DNA from: Candidatus Altimarinota bacterium
GTDB lineage: Bacteria > Patescibacteriota > Gracilibacteria > BD1-5 > UBA2023
Assembly: GCA_028691375.1 (NCBI GenBank)
Contig: JAQUZJ010000001.1
Coordinates: 1-40,543 of the forward strand
Direction of reading: 5' to 3'
Length of the DNA stretch: 40,543 nucleotides
Shown here: one piece after another, positions 9,368 to 18,927 of the stretch
Layout of the letters: every line of letters begins with the position of its first letter
How positions within the stretch are numbered: the stretch's first letter is position 1
The notes under the pieces: model-generated
Told to the model about the DNA's origin: nothing
Database searches by the model: none
What the model saw: only the letters and a program-made list of their open reading frames with translations
Program-made: the position numbers and the translations under genes

Positions 9368-9383
9368 TTGAGACCGGTCTCAA
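9368..9383. promoter_or_regulatory. 16-bp palindrome upstream of rpmH (site 1)
   Basis: TTGAGACCGGTCTCAA is a perfect palindrome, strikingly GC-rich for this genome, 86 bp before the rpmH start. A second copy of its 14-bp core lies with its centre 75 bp away. It looks like a dimeric repressor site for rpmH-rnpA-yidC, or a site of the neighbouring helicase gene. Confidence 0.5.
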
Positions 9384-9443
9384 CTAGTTTTGTTTTTTTG
9401 ACTGAGCTCAAGAATCTACTGTTTTGGAGTCTGAAAATCTGTT

Positions 9444-9457
9444 TGAGACCGGTCTCA
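9444..9457. promoter_or_regulatory. 14-bp palindrome upstream of rpmH (site 2)
   Basis: TGAGACCGGTCTCA repeats the core of the site at 9368-9383, close to the end of the helicase gene. The two centres are 75 bp apart, about seven helical turns, which would suit two bound dimers on the same face of DNA. Confidence 0.5.
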
Positions 9458-9482
9458 TATTCTTGGCAAAGAGGTATTAATT

Positions 9483-12068
9483 TTAAGATTGATTAACTAG
9501 CTCCATAAGATATTCTTGTCTTACTCCTTTTTTCTTATCATATCACAAAGCTCAAAATAATCATTCATGGCTTTCTGGTAATAATCAATCTTTATGAGTT
9601 TTATTATATTCTTTTGCAAAGGATGGATATTTTTTAGCACCTACGAATCTTTTTTTACCTTCAGGAGTTAATGAATTATATAAGTCAATAATTCAATCTT
9701 TATCAAGCTTTTTCTCTTTTAGTTCATCTCAAAGTAGCTCCATAAGATATTCTTGTCTTACTCATTTTTTCTTATCATATCACAAAGCTCAAAATAATCA
9801 CCCCCAGCTTTCTGGCAATAATCAATCTTTATGAGTTTTATTATGTTCTATTGCAAAGGATGGGTAATTTGTAGTACTTACGAATCTTTCTTTATCTTCA
9901 TGAGTTAATGAATTATATAATTCTATAATCGCTAACCTTCTTTTCTCTTTTAGGTCATCTTCTCAAAATAGCTCTATAAGATATTCTTGTCTTACTCATT
10001 TTTTCTTATCATATCATAAAGCTCAAAATAATCACTTATGGCTTTCTGGCAATAATCAATCTTTATGAGTTTTATTATATTCTTTTACAAATGATGGATA
10101 TTTTGTAAAGCTTAAAAACCTTTTTTTATCTTCAGGAATTAATGAATTATATAAGTCGATAATTCACTCTTTATCAAGTTTTAGGTCATCTTCTCAAAGT
10201 AGCTCCATAAGATATTCTTGAATTACTCATTTTTTCTTATCATATCACAAAGCTCAAAATAATCACAGGTGGCTTTCTGGTAATAATCAATCTTTACGAG
10301 TTTCGTTATATTCTTTTGCAAAGGATGAATATTTTGTAGAGCTTAAAAATCTTTTTTTATCTTCAGGAGTTAAAGAGTAGTATAAAGAGATAATTTCTTC
10401 TTTTGTGAGTTTTTCAATATTTTCAAATTCTATTCAATAATTAGAAAGAAAATCTCAAGAAACTTCTCAGGTATCAAGCATCATTTGGTAAGTATTTGGT
10501 ACTTCTCATACTTTCTTATTGATTTCTTCTGTGTTTTCATTATCTCATTCTTTATTTGGTCATCTTTTCTCTCACTCTTCTTCTCAATCTGTTTTCTTGC
10601 GCTCCACAATCCATTTATCTGGTTCAATAATAATTGTGTTGTCATGATTTTTATCAGGAACATTTGGATTTTGTTCTTTAAATTCATCTGAGAGAATTCT
10701 CATTGTTCTTCATGTTCATTGAATTCTTTTTGCTGGAGAATATATAGGTCCAAACATTAGAGTACATCTTAGTGTTGGGAGGTCAAATCATTCAGCTACC
10801 TTTGCAACCGTTATTATAAGTTCAATTTCTCAGGAATTTACTTTTGTTTTTAGTTCTTCTAGTTGTTCTTCTGTTTTATATTCTTGATCTGCACTTGTTA
10901 CGGTTACCGCTTTTATTCAATTTTCTTTACAATATTCACGCATTTTATTCGCGTAATCTATAGTCGAACAGAATCATACTCAAGGAAGGTATCAATTTGG
11001 TTGTTTTGCTTTTTCTTTTAGATAGGTTGATACTATTTTTTTATAAATAGGAATTCAATTTTCATCTACGAATCTATCTGATAATTCGGTTTCAATGTAA
11101 CTTCAAGTTATATTTTCTTCATTTGTATTTACATAAGCAACTCAAACACTTACATGTCTTGGAAAAGTAACTATTCATTCTTTTACAGCCCTTTCTATAT
11201 TTACTTCAATTATTGACTCATATTCTCTTCTAATATCTTTTAGAAGAAGAGATGGTGTTGCAGTAAAAAGTAGATGAAGTTTTTTTCATGTCTTTGATTC
11301 TTCTTTTGAGATTATTTTTTTTCATGCTTCTTTTTGTAATTCTTCTTCAAGAGTCATATCTTCATATATTTCCCAATCTTCTTCTTCATCTGGATTAATT
11401 AAATCTTCTGTCATATCTCAATTGAGGATTTGATTTATATTATCTTTTGTTATATCTCAAAGGGATCTATGAGCCTCATCTCTTACTATAAGGTCAATAT
11501 TTTCAAAAAGAAAATCTACTAATTCCTGATTTCATGATTGAAATATGGAATTAAAAGATTGATAAGTACAAAGAATAACTCAAGAGTTATTTTTGCTTAT
11601 TTGTTTAATAGCTTTTTTAAAGGCTTTTGTGGAAGTGTCTTTTGCTCTTCCTCATCATATACAATGGATATCTTCACAAGGAACTCAAGAAGTCATAAGT
11701 TCTTTTTTTGTTTGTCAGAGAAGCAAAATTCTAGGAACAAAGATTATAGTTTTTAATAATAGTGCACTTATTATTTCTCAAAATAGTCTAGATTTTCATC
11801 ATCAAGTTGGCACTTTTACCAGTCATTCATACTTTCATTGAGATACAAAGTTTGCTAGATTTTTGATTGCTTCTATCTGTATTCATCTTAATCAAGGTTT
11901 TTGAATACTTTGAACCAATTTTTTTAATATTTTTTTATTATATTCATTGGAAGTGTCGTTTATCAGTGCATTAAAATAGTCCAATAATTGTGCTGTGTTA
12001 TTAGGGTTTTCTACAATCAGAGTTCATTCACTTGGTGTATCAAGATAAAATTCTTTTGTTTGGGTCAT
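9483..12068 (-). CDS. SF2 DEAH helicase with four C-terminal tandem repeats
   Basis: An 861-residue protein from ATG 12068 to TAA 9483. Residues 1-60 are unassigned. The helicase core has RGIQIEAI (Q-like), Walker A TGGGKS at 88-93, ILCTYQSF (Ib), DEAH at 197-200, LLFTATPS (motif III), SGEIELIITVAKVAEGFDLP (motif V) and QGTGRTMRI (motif VI), as in COG1061 SSL2-type helicases. An acidic insert follows DEAH. After a charged linker come four repeats of 77-79 residues from about residue 545, each containing LTPEDKKRF, KYPSFAKEYNKTHKDGLLPE and GLFGALGYDKKKG. I do not recognise the repeat. No nuclease motif is visible. It stands between rpmH and rnc without close partners; a role in DNA repair or phage defence is possible but not shown. 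Confidence 0.85.
9498..10440 (-). repeat. Four tandem intragenic repeats, 231-237 bp
   Basis: The 3' part of the helicase gene consists of four copies of a roughly 234-bp unit. The landmark CTCCATAAGATATTCTTG (plus strand) starts at 9501, 9738, 9972 (one change) and 10203, so the units are 237, 234 and 231 bp, all multiples of three. High nucleotide identity points to recent duplication and possible copy-number change. Confidence 0.9.
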
Positions 12069-12365
12069 ATTTACAAATACTAAAGTGTTTAAAATTCCCC
12101 TAATTTTACCACATTCTAACTAATTTTACAAAAAAAGCACGAAAATATTCGTTTTCCTACATTTTATTTTTGCTAAGTTCTATTAGCAACTTTATTATGA
12201 CGGGATGAAGACCAGTCTTTAAAAAGACAGATTTAAAACCTATCCCAAAAGTGTCATTCCGATCCCGCTTAGCGGGAAGAAATCTATTGTAGTTTCAAAT
12301 TGAGATCCATCGATCCGCCACGGCGGACTCGGGATTACAAAAGGCTTTTCTATACTTTTAACTTT
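12069..12365. repeat. Intergenic region with GC-rich palindromic repeat remnants
   Basis: No gene is seen. GC content jumps compared with the flanks. It holds GACCAGTCTTTAAAAAGACA, a CCCGCTTAGCGGG palindrome (about 12263-12275) after GTGTCATTCCGAT, and TCCGCCACGGCGGA (about 12315-12328). GTCATTCCG and similar words recur inverted at 14881-14890 and 26570-26610, so this is a member of a dispersed repeat family. Confidence 0.6.
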
Positions 12366-13091
12366 CTACTGATTTATCCATTCATCTAGTTTTTCTATTG
12401 CGTTCTCTGCGGCTTTTTGCTGGGCCTTTTTTTTACTACTTCATTCTCAAGTTCAAACCTGTTTGTCTCAGACAAATGCTCAGATTATATAGGTTTTGTC
12501 GTGGTCTTCTCAAAAATCTCTCAGTACTTCATAAGTTGGAGTAGTTCAAAGTTTTTCTTGTGAAATTTCTTGAAAATATGATTTTGCATCAACATAAAGT
12601 TTTTTTTCTAAAATTTCTTCCAAAGTTGAAAATACATATTTTTCTATGAAAATCCTAGAATAGTCGATCCCGAGATCTATATAAATTGCTCACAAAAAAG
12701 CCTCTAAAGTATTAGCTAGAATATATGGATTTTCGTTTCATCAGGCTAACACTTCTCATTTGGAAAGAACTAAATAATTAAAAAATCATAATTCTGAAGC
12801 AATTTTTGCGAGATTTTGTCATCTCACAACAGCACTTCTTATGTCTGTGAGTTGTCATTCTGTATAATCTGGAAATTTTTTAAAAAGCATTTCTGTAATT
12901 ACGAGTTCAAGAATAGCATCTCAAAGAAATTCAAGTCTTTCATTACTTTCTTTAAAGTCTCAAATATTTTCATTAAGCACTGATCTATGCACAAAAGCAA
13001 GACAATAATGACCTATATTTTTGAAAGGTATTTCTATAGAATTTAGAAGTTTTTCTATTTTTTCTTCGTAGACTTTGTTGTCTAATTTCAT
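12366..13091 (-). CDS. rnc: Ribonuclease III
   Basis: RNase III cuts double-stranded RNA and processes rRNA precursors. The 241-residue frame runs from ATG 13091 to TAG 12366. The catalytic domain has the signature ESNERLEFLGDAILEL (residues about 49-64, with metal-binding Glu and Asp), then TDIRSAVVRGQNLA and ILANTLEAFLGAIYIDLG with the second metal ligand pair (the final DxxE site). The dsRNA-binding domain covers about 165-240: TPTYEVLRDFGEDHDKTYII and GEGSSKKKAQQKAAENAIEK. It follows nusB by 4 bp. Confidence 0.96.
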
Positions 13092-13095
13092 AACT

Positions 13096-13608
13096 TTAAG
13101 AATAAAAAATATTTTCTTTTTGGATACTTTCTTTTGCTTCTTTTCTTACTAATTCTATGTTTTCTTTTAAAGAATTCAAGATTCAGTTTACAAGAATTTT
13201 TCAGGCTTCATCCCCATAAGTTTTTGTAAATTCAATTGCCTCATCTATACATACTTTTATGGGTATCTTATCACATTTTAGATAGAGTATTTCATAGGAT
13301 GCAATATAAATAGGAATTACATTTATAAGTGGCATACTTTTGATATTAAATTTTGGAGCAAATTTTCAGATTATATGAGCAAGATTTCATTCTTTTTTTA
13401 CGATTCATTCAAACATTTCGTCGAAATAAACATTATCAAGTTTGTCTACAAAGTTTTTGTCTTTTATTTCCATGTCTTCATCACAATCACATTCTTCACC
13501 AAAAAAAGAGGATATTAGTTCCTCTTTATCGAAAGTATCTCACAAAAAAACCTTTGAATACAAAGCTTGAAATAAAAAATCTCTCGTTAATGATCTAGGA
13601 TTTTTCAT
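13096..13608 (-). CDS. nusB: Transcription antitermination factor NusB
   Basis: NusB binds boxA RNA with NusE (uS10) and supports rRNA antitermination. The 170-residue protein from ATG 13608 to TAA 13096 starts MKNPRSLTRDFLFQALYSKV, matching the RxxAxQxLY start of the family, and has SYEILYLKCDKIPIKVCIDE and AIEFTKTYGDEAGKILVNGI (family E.L....P..V.I.EAVELAK.f.......FVNGVL). It carries an acidic insert near residues 35-55 (EECDCDEDMEIKD), slightly longer than usual. It lies 4 bp after rpmF and 4 bp before rnc in an rRNA-processing operon. Confidence 0.9.
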
Positions 13609-13612
13609 GCTA

Positions 13613-13843
13613 TTAAGCTTTAATTTTTTGTATCTTTTTTCATTTACTAACACTAATAACTTTTCTTCATTTGTATTCTCCAGTTATAGGAGAAGCAAAA
13701 TGAGCAAGCCCGATGGCATTACCATCTTTATCGTATTGTAAAGCAGTTTTGTCAGCTAATTTTTTTGCTGTTAATTTAATCCAGTTTGAAGTTCTAGTTC
13801 AAGTTCTAGATTTTGACATCTTTTTAGTAGGAGAAAAAGTCAT
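13613..13843 (-). CDS. rpmF: Ribosomal protein bL32
   Basis: A 76-residue basic protein from ATG 13843 to TAA 13613. SPTKKMSKSRTGTRTSNWIK corresponds to the N-terminal PKKKxSKSRxxxRRAxW of bL32, a large-subunit protein. ASPITGEYKGRKVI recalls the C-terminal CxxCGxYxGRxVI with the cysteines lost. TGA glycines occur in both. First gene of the rpmF-nusB-rnc unit. The family call is good, but the protein is diverged and somewhat long. Confidence 0.82.
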
Positions 13844-13948
13844 AGTTACTTTTTTAAATATAAATTTTCGTTTAAAACGCGCGAGTATTTTATAAAAATT
13901 TTTTAAAAAATCAAAAGATTTTTTGACAAGATTTTTTGACAAGATTTT

Positions 13949-14803
13949 TTAATATTTTTCATCTAAAAATATTATTTCAATTCAGAATTTTTCTTTTAAG
14001 TGTTTAGCAAGAAGTTTTACTCATATTGTTTCTGTTTCATAATGTCCTCAAAGTAGTATGGATTGTCACAATTCTTTAGCAATACAAATTTGAAAATGAG
14101 CTGAATCTCAAGTTATATAAAGATCATAATTTTTTATTTTTGCTTCTCAAATATCATCTCCTCATCATCAGCTTATAATAGCCACACTAGAAATAGTTTT
14201 TTTATCTCAAAAATTGTAAAAATTATCTTCAAATCACAAAGATTTACATATTTTTGTCACAAAATTTCAAATTGGAATCTGATTTTTAAAATTTATTCCA
14301 TATCAGATTGTGTTTCAATGATATTCTCAAAATTCCTCTATTTTATAATCTTTTAAACCAAAAGTTTCAATTATTCAGTTTACTATTCAAATATTATTTC
14401 AAATATCAGTGTGTGCATCAAGTGGAAGATGACACCCATAAAGTCAAATATCATTTTTTATGAGATTTTTTACTTTGTTGTAAAAATTTCAGACAAGTAC
14501 TTGTTCGTTTCACCAAAACATTCAATGGTGGACAATTATTATATCAACATTTTCTTTTATAGCTATATCAAAAATATAATCAGTAGCATCTACAGCATAA
14601 CCAATTTTTTTAATCTCAATTTTTGGTGTATCGACTTGAAGTCAGTTTTTTGAAACATCTTGAAATTCAGCATTTTTTAAATATTTATCTAAATATTTTA
14701 TTAATTCTTGTTTGAGCACGATAGTTAAAAGTTTAAAGGTAAAATTTTTTTCTTGTCCCTCTTCGTCAAGGGGGAATTTTGTGGCTAAAATAAATATGTC
14801 CAT
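13949..14803 (-). CDS. Nif3-like dinuclear metal centre protein (YbgI family)
   Basis: A 284-residue frame from ATG 14803, or 256 residues from GTG 14719, to TAA 13949. The shorter form starts near the family start (LKQELIKYLDKYLKN...NGLQV) and is preferred by homology; neither start has a clear ribosome-binding site. Family motifs: NGLQVDTP, IIIVHHGMFWG with the metal-binding HHG, LYGCHLPLDAHTDIGNN, SGGGGDD, YITGDSAHFQI and GHYETET, whose His and Glu complete the dinuclear site. Members bind two metal ions; the physiological role is unsettled, with hydrolase and GTP cyclohydrolase-like activities proposed. It lies upstream of rpmF with a gap of 105 bp. Confidence 0.9.
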
Positions 14804-14860
14804 TTAGTTTGGAGCCTACCATATATTGGAGTTTTGTCTTTGGATTTTAACTTAAATACA

Positions 14861-14890
14861 CGGTGGATCCTGAAATAAATTCAGGATGAC
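14861..14890. repeat. Intergenic hairpin, dispersed repeat family
   Basis: ATCCTGAA-N5-TTCAGGAT (14867-14887) followed by GACG. Matching words occur in the repeat island at 26440-26600 and near 12240. It lies in the gap between the cyclic-nucleotide-binding protein and the Nif3-like gene and may also act as a terminator. Confidence 0.6.
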
Positions 14891-14928
14891 GTTACTGCTA
14901 GTTTTCCTTTTCTAAAAAAAGAATAATA

Positions 14929-15357
14929 TTATTCTCCAAAATTTCATCTTCAATTTTTCATATTTTCTTCGATTCTTGAAGTGATTATTTTGTTTATGTT
15001 TATATCTTCAGCTACAAGCGTAAAAATAATTTCCTTATCAATCACAAGTGCAATTAACGGAGTATTTGTTTTTATTGTTGCACTTCTTTGCTCATCACAA
15101 ATAAGAGCATATTCTCAAAAAATATTTCATTTTCAGATATGTGCTACAAAATTGGAATCTATAAAAACACTTACTTCTCACTCTAAAATTATGTAAGCCT
15201 TGCTATTAGAATTATCTCATTGGTTTATAATAATAGTATTAGGTTCAAATTTTTGAATTTCTCAATTTTTTAATACTTTTTCTATTGTGTTTTCGCTTAT
15301 TCATTCAAATATGTAGAGTTTTTTTAACTCAGAGATAATTTCATTTTCTGTTAACAT
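14929..15357 (-). CDS. Cyclic-nucleotide-binding-domain protein
   Basis: A 142-residue protein from ATG 15357 to TAA 14929, essentially a single cyclic-nucleotide-binding domain. LKKLYIFEGISENTIEKVLK is the usual helical lead-in, KFEPNTIIINQGDNSNSKAY and IILEGEVSVFI form the first strands, and GKGNIFGEYALICDEQRSAT is the phosphate-binding cassette (FGExALxxxxxRxAT, with Glu and Arg present). No DNA-binding helix-turn-helix follows, so it is not a complete Crp-type regulator; it may bind a nucleotide and act on a partner. It is transcribed divergently from holA. Confidence 0.88.
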
Positions 15358-15466
15358 TTTTTTGTTATTAGATAATAATTTATATAATGTCCTCAGTTTA
15401 TAAATTTTGCAAAATTTGTAAAGTTTTAGATTTATATTTTAATATAGAAATTTTAAAATTAGCACA

Positions 15467-16414
15467 ATGATGAAGAAAAATATAGTTTTATTCACTTGAG
15501 AAAACGAGGTTTTTTTAAAAAGAGATCTCAATAAATGGATAAGTGTTTTTACTGAAAAATATGGAGCCTTTAATGTTTATAGATATAATTCAGAAAATAT
15601 TTCTCTAGAGATTTTTAATAATATTTCTTCCAATTCGTTTTTTGACAATAACAAACTTATTGTTGTCAATGGATTACCTTTGAATAGTACTACAAAAGAT
15701 GATAAATTAATTAAAATTGAAGAAAAATTTGTTTCTATTTTAGAAAATATTTCCGAAGATGTTTTTGTGCTTTTTGTAGAAACTAATCCTGATAGAAAAA
15801 GAAAATTATATAAAAAACTTGAAGAAATTGGAACTATCAAAAATTATAATAATCTTTCTTGATTTGAACTTAAGAATTATATAAGATCTAGGCTTAATAT
15901 AGGCGAAAAAACGTTATGAAAATTATATGAATATTGTCTTTGAGATTTTTCTATTATTGAAAGATATACAGAAAAACTTGAACTTTTTAAACCCAATTGA
16001 ACAATTACAGAAGATGATATTGATGAAAACATTATACAGCATAATAATGAAAATATATTTAATTTTATAGACATAGTTTTGTCTTGAAGAAAAAAGGAAA
16101 TAATTAAAACACTAAATAATATTAATGATGAATATCCTTATTTTCTTGCCTCACTTATAACAAATTTTAGAAATATTGTTTATTGTCAAAAACTTATTGA
16201 TGAAGGAATAAACAAGGCTGAAATTTCTTCTAATTTATGAGTTAAAGATTATTATTTGAGGACTGCAACTTATCATGTGAGCAAAAAAGAAAAGATTTTT
16301 AATTTTTGGGCAAACTTAATTGAAATTGATAATAAAATTAAAAAATGAGAGCTTATACCTGATAATAGTGGGGAAAGTTTTAGAATGGAAATGGAGAAAA
16401 TTATAATCATGTAA
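15467..16414 (+). CDS. holA: DNA polymerase III delta subunit
   Basis: The delta subunit is the clamp-opening wrench of the clamp loader. The 315-residue frame runs from ATG 15467 (a second ATG follows at once) to TAA 16412. It has the family layout: LFTGENEVFLKRDLNKWISV (the LxGxExxLxxxxl start), NSFFDNNKLIVVNGLP (typical SLFxxxKLVxVxN), FVLFVETNPDRKRKLYKKLE, and SGFELKNYIRSRLNI, then a lid-like domain and C-terminal helical domain (YPYFLASLITNFRNIVYCQK, cf. LxxLxRqfRxLLxxK). As usual it has no functional P-loop. Divergent from the cyclic-nucleotide-binding gene. Confidence 0.85.
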
Positions 16415-16505
16415 TTTTTTATCGTTAATCTTTTTGTATAATTATTTTTTTTCTTATAATACTTCGCGTATTTAAATTATATTTTATTATTTAAAAAATT
16501 TATCT

Positions 16506-17441
16506 ATGAAAAAAATTATATCTATATTAACTTGTTTATTATTTCTTACTTCTTGTGGTGGTAATTCTGGACAAATCACAAAGACTGACGATAGGGTTGT
16601 AAAGAAATGAGATACGATTTTGGTTGATTATGTTGGTAAACTTGAAGATGGTACTATTTTTGATACTTCCATAAAAGAATTTGCAAAACAAACTAAAAAT
16701 TATAGTGAACAGAGAGAATATAAACCTCTTGAATTTACAGTTTGAGAAGGTAAAATGATTCCTTGATTTGACAAGGGTGTTGAATGAATGAAAATTTGAG
16801 AAAAAAAGACATTAAAAATTATTCCTTCTGAAGGATATGGCGAAAAAACAGTCAAAACTACTACTAGTAAAAAATATTTCGACAAAATGTTAAAAGAAAC
16901 TATTCCCGCAGAAAGTTTTCAAGATTATATTGAAAAAGAAGTACCAAAATCTGCTCTATCCAATTATTTAAGTTGACAAGAATTAAAAGAATGAGCCAAA
17001 TTGAATTTGGGTAACGATATAGTTGCTACTATCAAAAAAGTAAATTGAGATCAGGCTACCGTTTCCATGGAAAACAAAACAAATAATCCTTTTTTCTGAA
17101 AAAAGTTAAAAGTTTGATTAGAATGAGAATATAGCTGAAATAAAATCAAAATTACAGCAATGGGTGCAGATGAATCAACAAAAGAATCAACTGTTACTGT
17201 CGAAATGGAAAATACACAAAATCCTTTTTATGGAAAAGAACTAAAAGCAGGACTTGAATGAAAGGATAAAAATGGTAAGCCAATAAAAATTATAAGTATA
17301 GAAGGTGATAATGTTGTTTTGGAAATGGAAAACACACATGAATTAGCTTGAAAAACTCTCATATTTGATGTTGAACTTAAAAATATAAAAACTGGTTCTG
17401 GAACTGAAAATAAAGTCAGTACTGAAACTACTGGTAAGTAG
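16506..17441 (+). CDS. FKBP-type peptidyl-prolyl isomerase lipoprotein
   Basis: A 311-residue protein from ATG 16506 to TAG 17439. The signal peptide [18 protein letters not shown] ends in a lipobox LTSC with lipidated Cys17. The FKBP domain (about 45-130) has [40 protein letters not shown] and [17 protein letters not shown], as in SlyD/FkpA-type enzymes. Two later segments repeat [20 protein letters not shown] and [19 protein letters not shown], then [20 protein letters not shown], the flap-like VDxNHPLAGKxLxFxV of SlyD-type proteins in three copies. It probably folds exported proteins on the outer face of the membrane. Confidence 0.9.
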
Positions 17442-17528
17442 AGATAGTTAAATTTGGAATTTAGTAAAGAAAAAATTTTCCCTTGGTCTTTCCTAACAAA
17501 GAGTAAAGGAAGTGGGAAATATTTGAAA

Positions 17529-17554
17529 TGTAGGGAACGAATATTTTTCGTTCC
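17529..17554. repeat. Dispersed hairpin repeat, copy 1
   Basis: TGTAGGGAACGAA followed by T-rich loop and TTCGTTCC. A near-identical copy is at 26183-26206. Both lie just after a plus-strand gene. Confidence 0.8.
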
Positions 17555-17570
17555 GAATAAAAATTCTAAA

Positions 17571-17607
17571 AAAAGCCAGAGTTTGGCTCTGTCAAACTCT
17601 GGCTTTT
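17571..17607 (+). terminator. Intrinsic terminator after FKBP gene
   Basis: A 15-bp stem AAAAGCCAGAGTTTG and its complement with a 7-base loop, followed by a short T-run. It separates the FKBP gene from trmD, leaving only about 20 bp before the trmD start, so trmD may depend on readthrough or a promoter inside this region. Confidence 0.85.
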
Positions 17608-17627
17608 AATTTATAAAAAATATGCAT

Positions 17628-18278
17628 ATGAAATTTCACATAATTACAATATTTCCTTGATCTTTTGAAAGTTATTTCAATTCAAGCATTTTAAAGAATG
17701 CAAAAGAAAAATGATTATTTGAGCCGATTTTTTATAATTTGTGTGATTTTTCTGTTAAAAATACTAGAAGAGTAGATGATAGACCATATTGAGGTTTTCC
17801 TTGAACTGTTATTTCTGTAGAGCCACTTTATAAGGCTATTGAATTTATAGAAAAAAAAGCTGGAAAAAGTTTAAAAAAAATCTTTCTTTCGCCAACTTGA
17901 AAAATTTTCAATCAAAAAATGGTTTCAAAAATGGTTCAAAAATTTGATGAAATAATTATTATTTGTGGACATTATGAATGAATTGATGCTAGGATTTTTG
18001 AAATTTTTCAAATTGAACAAATTTCAATCTGAAAATATGTAATTACTAGTGGAGAATTGGCAACTATGGTTTTTATTGATGCATTAGTTAGATATATTCC
18101 ATGAGTTTTGAGCAAAGATTCCTTAAGAGAAGAAAGTTTTTCTTTGGGATTATCTTGAAAAAAAGAATATCCTCAGTATACAAGACCTGAAGAATTTCAG
18201 AATCATAAAGTTCCAATAGAACTTTTGAGTGGCAATCCAAAAACTATAGATGAATGGAAAAAAAAGAATTTAGGATAA
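17628..18278 (+). CDS. trmD: tRNA (guanine-37-N1)-methyltransferase TrmD
   Basis: TrmD methylates G37 next to the anticodon of tRNAs reading CNN, protecting the reading frame. The 216-residue frame runs to TAA 18276; ATG 17628 starts [17 protein letters not shown], and an in-frame ATG two codons earlier is also possible. Signature blocks: [19 protein letters not shown] (YGGGxGMxxxxEP), [31 protein letters not shown], and the trefoil-knot SAM site [20 protein letters not shown] with ALVRYIPGVL. At 216 residues it is at the short end for TrmD; the C-terminal domain ends at DEWKKKNLG. Confidence 0.95.
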
Positions 18279-18288
18279 GTTATTATTA

Positions 18289-18320
18289 CTAGATTTTCTG
18301 AAAAAAAATCGTGTCAATCT
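18289..18320. repeat. Dispersed repeat fragment between trmD and the DivIC-like gene
   Basis: AGATTTTCTGAAAAAAAATC followed by GTGTCAATC closely matches AGATTTTTTGG-AAAAAAATC with GTGGCAATCC at 26404-26433. CACGATT at about 18353 could pair with AATCGTG here, giving a large stem that may terminate both convergent genes. Confidence 0.55.
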
Positions 18321-18386
18321 AAAATTCATATTTGTATTTATAATAGAAAGTCACGATTACTATTGCTTTTTATAATGACAAATATT

Positions 18387-18797
18387 TTATCCTTTTCTTT
18401 TTGTAAGAATATAATAAATCCGTTTTTCTAGGTTTGTCATATTGGCTGTTTCTAAGTTTTTTTGCGGTACATTTTTTCAACTAATCTGTTCCATTACATC
18501 AATTTTTTTGTAATTATTGACATCCTCTTCCGAAACCATTACAACTACTTCTTCTCAAGGATTTTTTCTGTTCAGTTCGTTTTTTGCTATTTTATCATAC
18601 GAAGCATTGGTTTTTTTATAAAGTAGCCGATCATTTTTAAAATCTATTTTCTTTTTTGTTTCTGTATTTTCTATTTGTATTTTTTGAATTTCTTGGTCAT
18701 CTTTAAAAACTTGATATTTTTCTTTCACTATCAAATAAATTAGGTTTATAGAAAAAAATATCAATGTTATGAGTATGTATAAGTATTTTTTGGACAT
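18387..18797 (-). CDS. Septum formation initiator, DivIC/FtsB-like
   Basis: A 136-residue protein from ATG 18797 to TAA 18387. A short cytoplasmic N-terminus and one transmembrane helix (YLYILITLIFFSINLIYLIV) are followed by a charged coiled coil (FKDDQEIQKIQIENTETKKK) and then AKNELNRKNPGEEVVVMVSE, matching the A...l....PGE.v..i motif after the coiled coil of FtsB/DivIC. Such proteins form a complex with FtsL and FtsQ at the division septum. The C-terminal 40 residues are extra. FtsL is an alternative, but the PGE motif favours DivIC/FtsB. Confidence 0.75.
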
Positions 18798-18927
18798 TTC
18801 AGAGAATTATTTTTAATTCGGAGAAATTCTAATCATTTTTCTGTTATTTTAAAATTTATTTTTAAATAACTTGAAATACATAAAAAATTGGATATTTTAT
18901 GTTTGTTTAAAATTTTATAATTGTACA

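Noticed and set aside
9360-10480. CRISPR array
   Set aside because: Repeated units are 231-237 bp, coding and in frame, with no spacers and no cas genes nearby.
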